From JAYREN01 sp963663375 (lineage in GTDB: Bacteria > Acidobacteriota > Holophagae > Holophagales > Holophagaceae), in the NCBI GenBank assembly GCA_963663375.1, contig OY760195.1:1860001-1924000 (forward strand): DNA of 64,000 nt, in the 5' to 3' direction. Below the pieces are notes generated by a model. It was not told where the DNA came from. It was given only the letters and a program-made list of their open reading frames with translations, and did no database searches. Below, one piece after another: positions 55,705 through 64,000 of the stretch. The stretch's first letter is position 1. Every line of letters begins with the position of its first letter. The translations under genes were made by a program, and so were the position numbers.

Positions 55705-56664
55705 TTAAGGCACCTGCTCCCCGTGGGGATTGGACAGGAGATACAGCACGGCCATTCGCACGGGTACGCCGTTGGTCACCTGCTCGAGGATCACGTTGTT
55801 GGGGCCATCAGCCACTTCCGAGGTGATCTCGAAGCCGCGGTTGATGGGGCCGGGATGGAGCACGGCCACATCCTTCTTCGCGCGCTTCATGCGGGCCGCG
55901 TTGAGCTGGTAGTAGCGGATGTACTCGCCCTGGCCGGGGATGTACTGGCCCGTGCCCCGCTCGAACTGGGCCCGCAGCATCATGATGGCATCCATGTCGG
56001 GGATGACGGAATCCAGGTCGTAGCTGAAGTCCACCATGGGCCAGGTCTCCCGCAGCTCCGTGGGCAGCAGGGTGGGCGGTCCCACCAGAGTCACCTTGGC
56101 GCCCATCTTAGTGAGCAGCCAGAGATTGGAGCGCACCACGCGGCTGTGGCGGATATCGCCGACGATTGCGACCTTGAGGCCCTCGAACTTGCCGAAGCGC
56201 TGGCGCAGGGTGTAGGCGTCCAGCAGGGCCTGGGTGGGATGTTCGTGGGCGCCGTCCCCGGCATTGATGATGCTGGCCTTCATGTGCCGGGACAGCAGCG
56301 CATGAGCGCCGGGTGCGCTGTGGCGCATCACGATGAGATCCGGATGCATGGCCTCCAGGTTCATGGCCGTGTCGATGAGCGTCTCGCCCTTGCTCAGGGA
56401 GCTAGTATCGGCGTCGAAGTTGATGATCTCGGCGGACAGGCGCTTTTCGGCGATCTCGAAGCTGTTGCGGGTGCGGGTGGAGTTCTCGAAGAAGAGGTTC
56501 ACCACCATCCGCTTGCGCAGGGCGGGCACGATCTTGATATCGGGGCGTTCGCAGACTTCTTCAAAGGCCTCCGCCTGATCCAGCAGGGCCGTGATGTCCT
56601 GGGGACTGAGGGGTTCGATGCCCAGCAGGTGCTTGTGGGGAAAGATGTACCGCGTCGTGGTCAT
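55705..56664 (-). CDS. pyrB: Aspartate carbamoyltransferase catalytic chain
   Basis: Condenses carbamoyl phosphate with aspartate, the committed step of pyrimidine synthesis. The 319-aa protein has the carbamoyl-phosphate loop FFENSTRTRNSFE (STRTR at 62-66), the SLSKGETLIDT lid, DGAHEHPTQALLD, VGDIRHSRVVRSN and LHPGPINRG. No pyrI regulatory chain or pyrC follows; the gene ends at a terminator. It starts one base after the pyrR stop, with GGACGGAG before ATG 56664, so the two are cotranslated. Confidence 0.97.
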   Translation of the reverse strand: MTTTRYIFPHKHLLGIEPLSPQDITALLDQAEAFEEVCERPDIKIVPALRKRMVVNLFFENSTRTRNSFEIAEKRLSAEIINFDADTSSLSKGETLIDTAMNLEAMHPDLIVMRHSAPGAHALLSRHMKASIINAGDGAHEHPTQALLDAYTLRQRFGKFEGLKVAIVGDIRHSRVVRSNLWLLTKMGAKVTLVGPPTLLPTELRETWPMVDFSYDLDSVIPDMDAIMMLRAQFERGTGQYIPGQGEYIRYYQLNAARMKRAKKDVAVLHPGPINRGFEITSEVADGPNNVILEQVTNGVPVRMAVLYLLSNPHGEQVP

Positions 56665-56665
56665 T

Positions 56666-57211
56666 TCAACTCCGTCCTTCCAGGAATACCCCATCCACCT
56701 TGTCGATTTCTACCACACGCACGGAGACCCTCTGGTTGAGAGGCACTTCCAGCTTCAGGCCCACGAAATCCGCCTGGATGGGCAACTCGCGACCGCCGCG
56801 GTCCACCAGCACCGCCAGCCACACCCGGGAGGGCCGACCATGATCCTGGAGGGCATCCAGGGCCGCGCGGATGGTGCGGCCCGTGAAGAGCACGTCATCC
56901 ACCAGCACCACGGTCTTGCCCTTGAGGCGGAATGGGATCTCCGTGGGACGCACGATGGGGCTGCCCGCCATCTCCGTGAGGTCATCGCGATACAGGGAGA
57001 TGTCCAGGATGCCGATGGGCACCTCCCGGTTCAGGATGGTGTTGAGCTTGGCCCCCAGGCGCTCCGCCAGGGGCAGGCCACGACTGCGGATGCCCACCAA
57101 CACCAGATTTTCATCGTGGCCGAAGGCTGCCGCGATCTCCCGGGAAACCCGCAGGAGATAGGCATCCATCTGCTGGGGATCGAGCAGGCAGGGTGCATGG
57201 GCATCGGTCAT
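56666..57211 (-). CDS. pyrR: Pyrimidine operon regulator / uracil phosphoribosyltransferase PyrR
   Basis: PyrR binds UMP and pyr leader RNA to attenuate transcription and has weak UPRTase activity. The 181-aa protein has LVGIRSRGLPLAERL, the ISLYRDDLTE segment, the PRPP motif VVLVDDVLFTGRTIRAALDAL (101-113 onward) and LAVLVDRGGRELPI. It is immediately followed by pyrB. A clear PyrR-binding loop or terminator was not recognised in the 94 bases upstream, so its mode of control here is unproven. Confidence 0.95.
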   Translation of the reverse strand: MTDAHAPCLLDPQQMDAYLLRVSREIAAAFGHDENLVLVGIRSRGLPLAERLGAKLNTILNREVPIGILDISLYRDDLTEMAGSPIVRPTEIPFRLKGKTVVLVDDVLFTGRTIRAALDALQDHGRPSRVWLAVLVDRGGRELPIQADFVGLKLEVPLNQRVSVRVVEIDKVDGVFLEGRS

Positions 57212-57305
57212 GGGAGGCCTCCGGACGGGAACCCCTCCAGTTTAGCCCAAGGACCTCCCCTTCCCGTTCTCATGAGGTCGGCTGTCCCCGCCAGCCCCGG
57301 CGCCA

Positions 57306-58958
57306 TCAGTGCTTCGGTCGCTCCAGGTAGGTCGCCGCGCCCTTCATCTCGGCGGTGGGGCCGTGGGCTGGCCCCTTGGCCTTGCTGCGCCGTGCGCCAT
57401 GGGCCCACTGGACCTTCAGGGCCGTGGCCTCGGGATGGCCCGGGGCGAGCCGGAGCACTTCGGCCAGATCGGCGAGGGCCTCGGCGCGCCGCCCCAGCTT
57501 CTCCCGGAGGAGGGCCTGCTTCAGGAAACCCCAGGTATTGCCGGGTTCCTGGGCCACAATCTCCGCGTATTCGGCCTCGGCCTCGATGAACCGCCCTCCC
57601 TCCTCCGCAACCTCCCCGCACAGAAGATTCGTCACCGTGCAGAAGCCCAGCCAAGCCTTTTGCTCCGCGAATTCCCGAGGCGAGTATGCGGCCTTCCGCT
57701 TGATCTGATTTGCCACGGCGTCCAGGTGGCGCAGGGCCCGCTCCGTGTGGACATCCACCCGGGCGAAGACCTCCGCATCGCCGGTGGCCCGGAAGAAATC
57801 CTTCGCGATGCGCCCCTCTTCCCGATAGCGGTCGAAGAGTCGGGTGCCGGGATAGAGCGCCAACGGGGAGATCTGCACATCGTGAGGGCGGACCTCGCGG
57901 ATGAAGGCGGCGCTCTCCTCTACATCCTCCCAGGTCTCGCCGGGAATGCCGGTGATGAGAAAGACGCCGAGGTTGAGCCCTACCTTGCGCACCAGGGACA
58001 GCGCGTTGCGCGCCTGGCGCATGTTGGTGCCCTTGTCCAAAAGCGCCAGCACCCGCTCGCTGGCGTGCTCCACACCGAACTGCATGAACTCGCAGCCCGC
58101 CCGTTTCATGGCCACCAGGCGATCCTCGTCCACCAGATTCACGCGGCTCTGGCAGTTCCAAATGGGATGCAGCCCACTCCCCTGGATCAGCTCCATGAGT
58201 TTGAGAATGCGCCCCCTGTTGGCGGTGAAGGTGTCATCCCGGAAGGAGAAGTAGGTGAGCCCGTGCCGTGCCCGCAGCAGGTTCATCTCCTGAAGCACCG
58301 CCTCGGGACTGCGGAAGCGGATGGAACTGCCCCAGAATTCCGGCGTGTTGCAGAAGTTGCAGGTGGCCGGGCAGCCCCGGCTGGTGCTGAGGTACGCCAG
58401 CTGGCCCACGTCATCGAGGAAATCAGCCTCGAAGTGCTGGGCGGGGAAACCGATGACATCGAGGTTCTCGAGGGGCGCCTGGCTCAGAGTCTCGCCCTCC
58501 CGCAGGATGAGGCCCGGCGCCCGTCTCCAGAGATCCGAACCCGGTGCCGCAGCCAGTCGTTCCACCACCCCCAGGAGGGGCAACTCGCCCTCGCCCTTCA
58601 CGATGGCATCCAGGGCCGGACATTCCTGGAAGACCTCCGTGGCGAGATGGGTGGGATGGGGCCCACCCGCCAGCAGCACCGCGGCGGGATGGGCTTCCCG
58701 CGCCCACTGCAGCAGCTCGAAGCTCCGCTTGCGGTTGAAGGTGAACATGGAGATGCCGATGACCTCGGCTCTCTGCGACTGGAAGTAGGCCAACGCGTCC
58801 TTGCGGGACATCCCGGAGAGGTTGGCCAAGCGGCAGGGGTAACCCTTCTGCTTGAGCGCCGCCTGGAGATACCCCAGCCCGATGGGAAGGAAGCGCATCC
58901 ACTCGTCGCCGAAACCGCTGCGGGGGGCGCTGTACACCAACAGAACCGAGGGCTTCAC
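57306..58958 (-). CDS. B12-binding-type radical SAM protein with TPR tail
   Basis: The 550-aa protein has an N-terminal cobalamin-binding-like Rossmann domain (about 1-150, GLGYLQAALKQKGY, AVLLAGGPHPTHLA). The radical SAM core has C196/C200/C203 in TSRGCPATCNFCNTPEFWG, and a C-terminal part (about 470-525) has TPR-like helices (FIEAEAEYAEIVAQEPGNTWGFLKQALLREKLGRRAEALADLAEVL). The DxHxxG cobalamin signature was not evident. Members of this class include methyltransferases and lipid-modifying enzymes; the substrate is unknown. It overlaps the downstream end of the first PilZ-type gene by four bases. Confidence 0.88.
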   Translation of the reverse strand: MKPSVLLVYSAPRSGFGDEWMRFLPIGLGYLQAALKQKGYPCRLANLSGMSRKDALAYFQSQRAEVIGISMFTFNRKRSFELLQWAREAHPAAVLLAGGPHPTHLATEVFQECPALDAIVKGEGELPLLGVVERLAAAPGSDLWRRAPGLILREGETLSQAPLENLDVIGFPAQHFEADFLDDVGQLAYLSTSRGCPATCNFCNTPEFWGSSIRFRSPEAVLQEMNLLRARHGLTYFSFRDDTFTANRGRILKLMELIQGSGLHPIWNCQSRVNLVDEDRLVAMKRAGCEFMQFGVEHASERVLALLDKGTNMRQARNALSLVRKVGLNLGVFLITGIPGETWEDVEESAAFIREVRPHDVQISPLALYPGTRLFDRYREEGRIAKDFFRATGDAEVFARVDVHTERALRHLDAVANQIKRKAAYSPREFAEQKAWLGFCTVTNLLCGEVAEEGGRFIEAEAEYAEIVAQEPGNTWGFLKQALLREKLGRRAEALADLAEVLRLAPGHPEATALKVQWAHGARRSKAKGPAHGPTAEMKGAATYLERPKH

Positions 58959-60070
58959 GTGGGCTCCCTGGGCGCCATGACGCCTTCGCCGCCCTCGTAG
59001 TGGCGGCGCAGCACGCCCTGGAGCAGCCGCTGAAAGAAGGGCCCCGGCTTGGGGCCGATGACTACGGAGGCCGATGCCTTCAGTTCCGTGCCCAGTTCCA
59101 TGAGCCCCGATGCCTCCACCCCCGTGCCTACCAGCAGGAAGGGTTGCCGGGGCGGGAGCACCTCCACCAGAGTGCGCAGGCGCTTGCGTTCGTCCAAGCC
59201 CAGGCTGGGCAGGTGGAAGAGGAGGAGCGCGGGATGGGCCATGACCGCCTCCTTCATGGCCGCCATGGTGGGTGGAATGCGGCGCAGGGGCGGGAGGTCC
59301 ACCAGGTAGTTCCGCAACCCCTCTTCCATCTCGGCGGAGGTCGATACCAGCACCAGGCCCCCCGCGCCGGTGGTGGGGGCGGGGCTGAGGGGCGTACCCA
59401 GGCTTCGCAGGCGATCACTGTCTTCCTCCCGTCGCTGGAAGACCCACCGGGAGAGGGGCGTGAGCACGGGCTCCGGCAGGATGGGCACGAACTCGAGCCC
59501 CAGCGCGCGCCCCTGGATCCACCGCACCACGGCGGGAGCGTTGATCTTGAGTTCCTCCGCCACGGGAATCGTGACGGTCATGGGATTCCCGATCTCGAAG
59601 AGTGCATCCAGTTTTTCCTGCTGGGAGTAAATGCGCGCCCCCGTGGCGCTGAGACTCGCCAAAAGTCCGGTGCGGATCTCGAAGCGGGGGGTGCTGAAGG
59701 TGACCTCAATGCGCCCGACGCGCTCGGCGCGATAGGCCCCCCGCTGGTCATCCTCCCGAAGCGTCTTGGGCAGTTCCAGCCGCAGGCTGCGGCGCCCCTC
59801 CACCATGCCGAAGCCCAGCAGCCGCGTCTTGCCTTCCAGAAAGCGGGTGGCGTGGGGGAAGCGGAACCGCAGATCGGCGCTGCGCAGGCCGAACATCGCA
59901 TCCTCGGCCCCCATGGTGGCCCGGGCTTGGAGGGCACCTTGCTCCATCTGCAGGAAGTTGGATTCGAAGCGGAGGTAAGGCGTAACAAGGATCATCAGTT
60001 CGCGGTTGGCGCAAGCCTGGGCCAGGATCCCCTGGACCTCCCCCGCCGCACTCACCACGAAATGCCCCAT
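58955..60070 (-). CDS. YcgR/PilZ-like protein A with pseudo-receiver C-terminus
   Basis: The 371-aa protein has three parts: a YcgR-N-like beta domain (about 8-100, ELMILVTPYLRFESNF), a PilZ domain (about 105-215) and a receiver-like alpha/beta domain (about 245-360, GGLVLVSTSAEMEEGLRNYL..ALLLFHLPSLGLDERKRL). The PilZ RxxxR motif is present (R110, R114), but the second motif reads S-L-S-A-T-G (139-144), with Ser where Asp/Asn is usual. The receiver-like part lacks an obvious phosphoacceptor Asp. It is paralogous to the next two genes and divergent from them. GGGGAGG precedes ATG 60070. Confidence 0.8.
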   Translation of the reverse strand: MGHFVVSAAGEVQGILAQACANRELMILVTPYLRFESNFLQMEQGALQARATMGAEDAMFGLRSADLRFRFPHATRFLEGKTRLLGFGMVEGRRSLRLELPKTLREDDQRGAYRAERVGRIEVTFSTPRFEIRTGLLASLSATGARIYSQQEKLDALFEIGNPMTVTIPVAEELKINAPAVVRWIQGRALGLEFVPILPEPVLTPLSRWVFQRREEDSDRLRSLGTPLSPAPTTGAGGLVLVSTSAEMEEGLRNYLVDLPPLRRIPPTMAAMKEAVMAHPALLLFHLPSLGLDERKRLRTLVEVLPPRQPFLLVGTGVEASGLMELGTELKASASVVIGPKPGPFFQRLLQGVLRRHYEGGEGVMAPREPT

Positions 60071-60173
60071 GACCTCCCCGTTTGGCCTGCGCTCAGGCTG
60101 GTTCCACCATAGTTGGTGTAGTTCTTAAACTGTATCCTCATCCCTGCACGATAAGAGAAGGCGGGAGGCTTCG

Positions 60174-61304
60174 GTGACCATCACCATCAAGGACCAGAGT
60201 GACATCCGCGAACTGCTGGCCCAGGCCTGCACCCGCCGGGAGCTGCTCATCCTGGCCACGCCCTACCTGCGCTTCGAGTCCAGCTTCGTGGCGCTGGAAG
60301 AAAACGAACTCCACGTGCTGGCCACCATGAGCCGGGACGATGCGGCCTTCGGGCTCAAGACCAGCGACCTCAAGATCCGCTTTCCCCAGGGCCTTGGATT
60401 CTTCGAGTCCTCGGTTCAGATGCTCGGCCTGGGCCTCTACGAAGGGCGGCGCACGGTGCGCCTCTCCATCCCCAGGAGCGTCCAGGAGAATGACCAGCGA
60501 GTGGCCTTTCGGGTGGAGCGCCTGGGCAAGGTGGAGGTGACCTTCAGCACCCCCAGGGCCGATCTCTATACCGCCACTCTGCTGGATGTGAGCACCTCCG
60601 GCGCCCGGATTCACACCCGTGTGGACCTGCCTGAGGGGGCGATGTACGCCGGGGATCCCATCCGGGTCTCCATTCCCCTCGACCACGGCATTCGCATCGA
60701 GGGGGGCGCGCGGGTGCGGCACATGCGGGGCCGCAGCGTGGGCCTGCAGTACCAGCCGGAGCTGGGCCCCGAGGTCCTGGAACCCCTCTCCCGGTGGGTC
60801 TTCCTGCGCCGGGAGGAGGAGCGGGAACGAATGGCCCGGCGCCTGGAGCAGGCGGCCTGGTCGGAACCCCAGGGCAGTGGCATCGCCGAACTGAGCATCC
60901 TCCTGATCAGCGCCGATCCCGATCTGGAACAGGAACTGAAGGAGGCTCTGGCGGGAGTTCGTCCCCTCACCCGCCTCGCCCCCGCGGCCCAGGCCCTCAA
61001 GGACGCCCTGTCCGCCAAGCCCTCGTTGGCCATCTTCCATGTGGGCGGCGCCGGACTGGACGAGCGGCGGCGCCTCAAGACCCTCCTCGAGATCGCCCAA
61101 CGCAAGGTCCCCACCCTCCTGCTGGGCACCGAGGTGGATGGCGCCACCCTCTTCGAGCTGGCCAGCGAATGGAAGGCCTCCAGCGCCATGAGCTGGAATC
61201 ACGGGCGCGGCCCCTTCCTCGAGCGGCTGGTGCGTGGCATGATCCGGCGCCACATGGACTCGGGGGAAGGCCCCATGGCCCCCTTCGAGGCCGGGGAGCC
61301 CTGA
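60174..61304 (+). CDS. YcgR/PilZ-like protein B with pseudo-receiver C-terminus
   Basis: A 376-aa paralogue of the previous protein, with the same three-part layout. The N-terminal domain has ELLILATPYLRFESSF. PilZ carries both c-di-GMP motifs, R109-VAF-R113 and D138-VSTSG, so ligand binding is plausible. The C-terminal pseudo-receiver has ELSILLISADPDLEQELKEAL and SLAIFHVGGAGLDERRRLKTLLEIAQRKVPTLLLG. The start is GTG 60174, seven bases after GGGAGG. It overlaps the third paralogue by one base (TGATG). c-di-GMP effectors of this kind control motility or surface behaviour. Confidence 0.85.
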   Translation: MTITIKDQSDIRELLAQACTRRELLILATPYLRFESSFVALEENELHVLATMSRDDAAFGLKTSDLKIRFPQGLGFFESSVQMLGLGLYEGRRTVRLSIPRSVQENDQRVAFRVERLGKVEVTFSTPRADLYTATLLDVSTSGARIHTRVDLPEGAMYAGDPIRVSIPLDHGIRIEGGARVRHMRGRSVGLQYQPELGPEVLEPLSRWVFLRREEERERMARRLEQAAWSEPQGSGIAELSILLISADPDLEQELKEALAGVRPLTRLAPAAQALKDALSAKPSLAIFHVGGAGLDERRRLKTLLEIAQRKVPTLLLGTEVDGATLFELASEWKASSAMSWNHGRGPFLERLVRGMIRRHMDSGEGPMAPFEAGEP

Positions 61305-62431
61305 TGAAACTGCCCTTTCGGGAGTCCTCCAAGGCCCCGGGAGCCCTGGAGGGCGTCCAGCGGGACGAGGTTCTCGCGGAATTATGCACGCGCCACCAGG
61401 CCTGCCTGCTGGCCACCCCCTACCTCAGCTTCGAATCCCGGATGCTGGAAGTGACGCCCAGCGAACTCTGCGTGCGGGCCACCATGAGCCGCGAGGCGGC
61501 CAAGCACGCCCTGGGTCAACAGCCGCTGAAGCTGCGATTTCCCTGGGGCCTCACCTTCTACTCGGGTACGACCAAGGTGCTCGGCTACGAGCAGGGCGAG
61601 CAGCGCCGCACCCTGCGCCTGGCGATTCCACCCTGGCTGGAGCCCGATGAGCAGCGCAAGGCCTTCCGCCTGGAGCGGGTGGGCCGCTGTCACGGCGCCC
61701 TGGGAAACCAGGAGGGAAACCTGCTGCGCATCACCCTGGAAAACATCTCGCAGCATGGCGCGGGGGTCTTCTGCCTGGAACCCATTCCCCCCGAGGGTTT
61801 CCAGACTGGGCGCGTCCTGTCGCTGGCCCTGGGGCTGGACCAGGGGCCCAGCCTGCGCTTCGAGGCGCGGGTCTGCCACGGCCAGGGCCAATACCTCGGC
61901 CTCCGGTTCGATCCCAGGCCGGGACCGGAAACCGCCGGGGCCCTCCAGGAATGGCTGGACCCGCGCATCGAAGACACTCAGCGCCGGTGGGACGACCGCG
62001 CCGAACTCAGGGCCCATGCCGAACAGGCGGCCAGACCCAAGCTCCCCCCCGCCGGTGTGCTGTTGCTCTCCAGGGATCCGACTCTGACCGCCCAGGTGGC
62101 CGAAGCGCTGGACAACCTCCAGCCCGTGCGGAGCGCCCCCCCCAGCATGGCTGCCTACAAGGAGACCCTCGAACCGCCGCCCCTGCTGTTGCTTTTAGAT
62201 ATTTCGGGAGCCGACGGCGAGGAACGCCATCGGCTGCGGGGACTGTTGGAGGGCCAGCCGCCCGGCTGTCCAATCCTGGTGCTCGGTCGCGAAGGCGACC
62301 CGGACACCTGGCGCACCCTGGCCTCGGACCTGAAGGCGCGGCTCTACCTCACCTGGAATCCCACCCAGATGGTGTTTTTCCGCAGGCTGGTGCTGGGCCT
62401 GATTCAGCGGCACTGGAAACAGGCCGAGTAG
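61304..62431 (+). CDS. YcgR/PilZ-like protein C with pseudo-receiver C-terminus
   Basis: A 375-aa paralogue, more diverged. The N-terminal domain has CLLATPYLSFESRMLEV. PilZ motifs are R118-KAF-R122 and N147-ISQHG, both acceptable for c-di-GMP. The C-terminal part (PPAGVLLLSRDPTLTAQVAEALDNL..PPLLLLLDISGADGEERHRLRGLL) matches the pseudo-receiver of A and B; D in LLLLLDISG could be an acceptor-like residue. It is translationally coupled to protein B. The local triplication suggests specialised effectors of one pathway. Confidence 0.83.
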   Translation: MKLPFRESSKAPGALEGVQRDEVLAELCTRHQACLLATPYLSFESRMLEVTPSELCVRATMSREAAKHALGQQPLKLRFPWGLTFYSGTTKVLGYEQGEQRRTLRLAIPPWLEPDEQRKAFRLERVGRCHGALGNQEGNLLRITLENISQHGAGVFCLEPIPPEGFQTGRVLSLALGLDQGPSLRFEARVCHGQGQYLGLRFDPRPGPETAGALQEWLDPRIEDTQRRWDDRAELRAHAEQAARPKLPPAGVLLLSRDPTLTAQVAEALDNLQPVRSAPPSMAAYKETLEPPPLLLLLDISGADGEERHRLRGLLEGQPPGCPILVLGREGDPDTWRTLASDLKARLYLTWNPTQMVFFRRLVLGLIQRHWKQAE

Positions 62432-62482
62432 AATCGACCCAGGACGCGCGATCGGCGCGCTTCCCAACCGCCCTTTTGTGGA

Positions 62483-63304
62483 ATGCCCATGCACCCTTGC
62501 GTCCCGACCCTGATTGCGGTCCTTCTGGCCAGCCATCCCAGCGCTTCTCAGCCTTCCGCCTCGCCCTCCATTGAAGCTCCCGCTCCCGCGTCGGTACCCC
62601 CGCCCGAGGCCGTGAAGAGCCCCTCGGGCCTGGCGACCCTGCGCCTGAAGGCCGGTCGCAATGCCGTGCAACCCGGGCACAAGGATTACGTCACCCTGCA
62701 CTACACGGGCTGGACCCGGGACGGAAAAGTCTTCGACAGCACCCGTACCCGCCAGGAGCCCATGATCCTGGGCCTGGAGCGCTTGATGAAGGGCATGGGC
62801 GAAGGCCTGCAGCTCATGGTCGAAGGGGAGACGCGGCGCATGTGGATTCCCGAGGCCCTGGCCTTCGCCGGAGCTCCGGGGCGTCCCCAGGGCGATCTGG
62901 TCCTCGAGGTGGAATTGCTCTCGGTGGATCCCCCGCCCACCCAGGCTCCCGTAGATGTGGCCCAGCCCCCGGCCGAGGCCCGCATCACCAGCTCGGGGCT
63001 CGCCTTCCGCACCCTGCGCCCGGGCACCGGTTCCCAGCACCCCACCCGTCGGAGTCATGTCAACGTCCACTACACCGGCTGGACCACCGACGGAAAGATG
63101 TTCGATAGCTCCGTCCTCCGCCGGGAATCCTCCGGCTTTCGCCTCAGCGAAGTCATCCCCGGCTGGACCGAAGGCATCCAGCTCATGGTGCAGGGCGAGA
63201 AGACCCGCTTCTGGATCCCCCAGAAACTCGCCTACCGCGGCGAGCGCGGCAAGCCCTCGGGTGTGCTTGTCTTCGACGTGGAGCTGCTGAGCTTCTGGGA
63301 GTAG
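62483..63304 (+). CDS. Exported tandem FKBP-type peptidyl-prolyl isomerase
   Basis: The 273-aa protein has a hydrophobic leader with a Ser/Pro/Ala-rich stretch (about 1-45), followed by two FKBP domains. The first (about 50-150) has DYVTLHYTGWTRDGKVFDSTRTR and GMGEGLQLMVEGETRRMWIPEALAF. The second (about 165-273) has SHVNVHYTGWTTDGKMFDSSVLRRE and WTEGIQLMVQGEKTRFWIPQKLAY. FKBPs catalyse cis-trans proline isomerisation; duplication in one exported chain suggests an envelope chaperone. ATG 62489 is an alternative start. Confidence 0.9.
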   Translation: MPMHPCVPTLIAVLLASHPSASQPSASPSIEAPAPASVPPPEAVKSPSGLATLRLKAGRNAVQPGHKDYVTLHYTGWTRDGKVFDSTRTRQEPMILGLERLMKGMGEGLQLMVEGETRRMWIPEALAFAGAPGRPQGDLVLEVELLSVDPPPTQAPVDVAQPPAEARITSSGLAFRTLRPGTGSQHPTRRSHVNVHYTGWTTDGKMFDSSVLRRESSGFRLSEVIPGWTEGIQLMVQGEKTRFWIPQKLAYRGERGKPSGVLVFDVELLSFWE

Positions 63305-63376
63305 GTCGCCAACGTCAGTGAGGAAACCCACAGGAGCGAGGGGGTATCATGCCTCCATCGCCCCCGCGGAGTCCTC

Positions 63377-64000
63377 ATGTCCCGTGAAGCCATGTCTCCA
63401 TGCGTCTTCGATCGCCGCAGCTTCCTGGCTGTAGGGGGTGCTGCCCTGGCGGGGGGCGTGATGCTGCAGGGCGCCAAACCCAGTCCCTCGGCTTCCTTGT
63501 CCCTGGAAGAGGCCACCCTCGACCAGCTCCAGGCGGAACTTGCGGCGGGCCGTCTGACCTGCCGGAAACTGACATCCAAATACCTCGCCCGTATCCGTGC
63601 CCTCGACCAAGGCGGACCCGCCTTGCATTCGGTAATCGAGATCAATCCGGATGCCCTCGCCCTCGCCGAAGAACTCGATGCGGAACGGCAGAAAACCGGC
63701 CCTCGGAGCGCCCTGCACGGCATCCCCGTCCTGCTCAAGGACAACCTCGACACGGCGGATCGCATGAAGACCACAGCGGGCTCCCTGGCCCTGGCCGATG
63801 CGCCCGCCCCCAGTCGCGACGCCTTCATCGTGCAGCGTCTGCGGGAAACGGGCGCCCTGATTCTCGGGAAGACCAATCTCAGCGAGTGGGCCAACTTCCG
63901 TTCCACCCGCAGCACCAGTGGCTGGAGCGGGCGCGGCGGCCAGACTCGCAATCCCTACGCCCTGGATCGCAGTCCCTCGGGGTCTTCCTCCGGCAGCGCC
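63377..64000 (+). CDS. Tat-exported amidase (amidase-signature family), N-terminal part
   Basis: The 208 codons present run off the window. The start ATG 63377 follows GGAG. A twin-arginine signal is visible (FDRRSFLAVGGAALAGGVM), pointing to Tat export. The amidase-signature fold begins with LDQLQAELAAGRLTCRKLTSKYLARI and includes the catalytic Lys region HGIPVLLKDNLDT and the Ser-rich loop beginning DRSPSGSSSGSA, which holds the catalytic Ser-cisSer. Such enzymes hydrolyse amides; the substrate is unknown. The remainder of the gene is outside the window. Confidence 0.92.
   Translation, partial: MSREAMSPCVFDRRSFLAVGGAALAGGVMLQGAKPSPSASLSLEEATLDQLQAELAAGRLTCRKLTSKYLARIRALDQGGPALHSVIEINPDALALAEELDAERQKTGPRSALHGIPVLLKDNLDTADRMKTTAGSLALADAPAPSRDAFIVQRLRETGALILGKTNLSEWANFRSTRSTSGWSGRGGQTRNPYALDRSPSGSSSGSA

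Noticed and set aside
57212..57305. PyrR-binding attenuator upstream of pyrR
   Set aside because: The 94-base gap lacks a convincing terminator hairpin with T tract or a recognisable PyrR-binding loop, so no regulatory feature is called.

Overview
The window is 64 kb of high-GC bacterial chromosome, densely packed with genes on both strands. Housekeeping genes dominate: dnaK/dnaJ, trmD, trpB, rplS, rpmB, topA, dprA, tsaB/rimI, apt, gpmI, menG, pyrR/pyrB and ahpC/ahpD/oxyR. Gram-negative envelope proteins, PilZ-type regulators, an NtrY-like kinase, a sigma-54 activator and a menaquinone-type methyltransferase are also present. This mix, with the HspR-linked dnaK/dnaJ cluster, fits Acidobacteriota of the Holophagae (Geothrix/Holophaga) type. 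That placement is an inference from gene content and style, because no rRNA gene is present. Several promoters share a TTGA-type -35 and a TAGACT/TAAACT-type -10 spaced 16-17 bases apart.

Layout. 0-4 kb, minus strand: dnaK, dnaJ, an HspR-like MerR repressor and the start of a sigma-70 family factor. 4-9.4 kb, plus strand: yacG, an ExoD-like membrane protein, trmD, an unknown protein overlapping trmD, two successive tryptophan-rich leader peptides each followed by a terminator hairpin, trpB, rplS and a beta-barrel protein. 9.4-15.3 kb: a DEDDh exonuclease with a zinc-ribbon partner, small membrane proteins, a YcaQ/AlkX-type DNA glycosylase, a CBS protein and a secreted phospholipase D-like protein. 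15.5-26.2 kb: topA and dprA (minus), rpmB, a HerA-like ATPase, tsaB-rimI, a DNA methyltransferase, an NtrY-like kinase, apt and acylphosphatase. 26.5-29.5 kb: an IS630-family element, an atypical lipoprotein and tRNA-Pro(GGG). 29.5-38.4 kb: a two-component and MerR operon, tatD and a FecR/DUF6600-type secreted protein. 38.4-48 kb: acyl-CoA dehydrogenase, a small secreted pair behind a 15-G tract, menG, marC, a PAS chemoreceptor, a 308-bp inverted-repeat element, gpmI and a CPBP protease. 48-54.8 kb: bacterioferritin, the ahpCD/oxyR peroxide module, a ferredoxin and a large SPFH protein with tandem repeats. 55-64 kb: pyrR-pyrB, a radical SAM protein, three paralogous YcgR/PilZ-like proteins, a tandem FKBP and the start of a Tat-exported amidase.

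The most notable observations are these. (1) Two consecutive Trp-codon leader peptides, each with its own terminator and a possible antiterminator, lie upstream of a lone trpB. This looks like a double attenuator. (2) The 775-aa SPFH protein carries four clear (five or six with degenerate copies) ~75-residue N-terminal repeats before the SPFH core and coiled coil, a layout reminiscent of major vault protein. (3) Three paralogues share a YcgR-like/PilZ/pseudo-receiver layout. (4) A MITE-like element sits in a CTAG target formed by the overlapping stop codons of two convergent genes. (5) A G15 tract lies just upstream of a small secreted-protein gene. (6) A good OxyR operator lies between oxyR and ahpCD.

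Limits: family assignments come from reading motifs, without database searches. Start codons were chosen from ribosome-binding sites and family N-termini, and promoters and hairpins were judged by eye.
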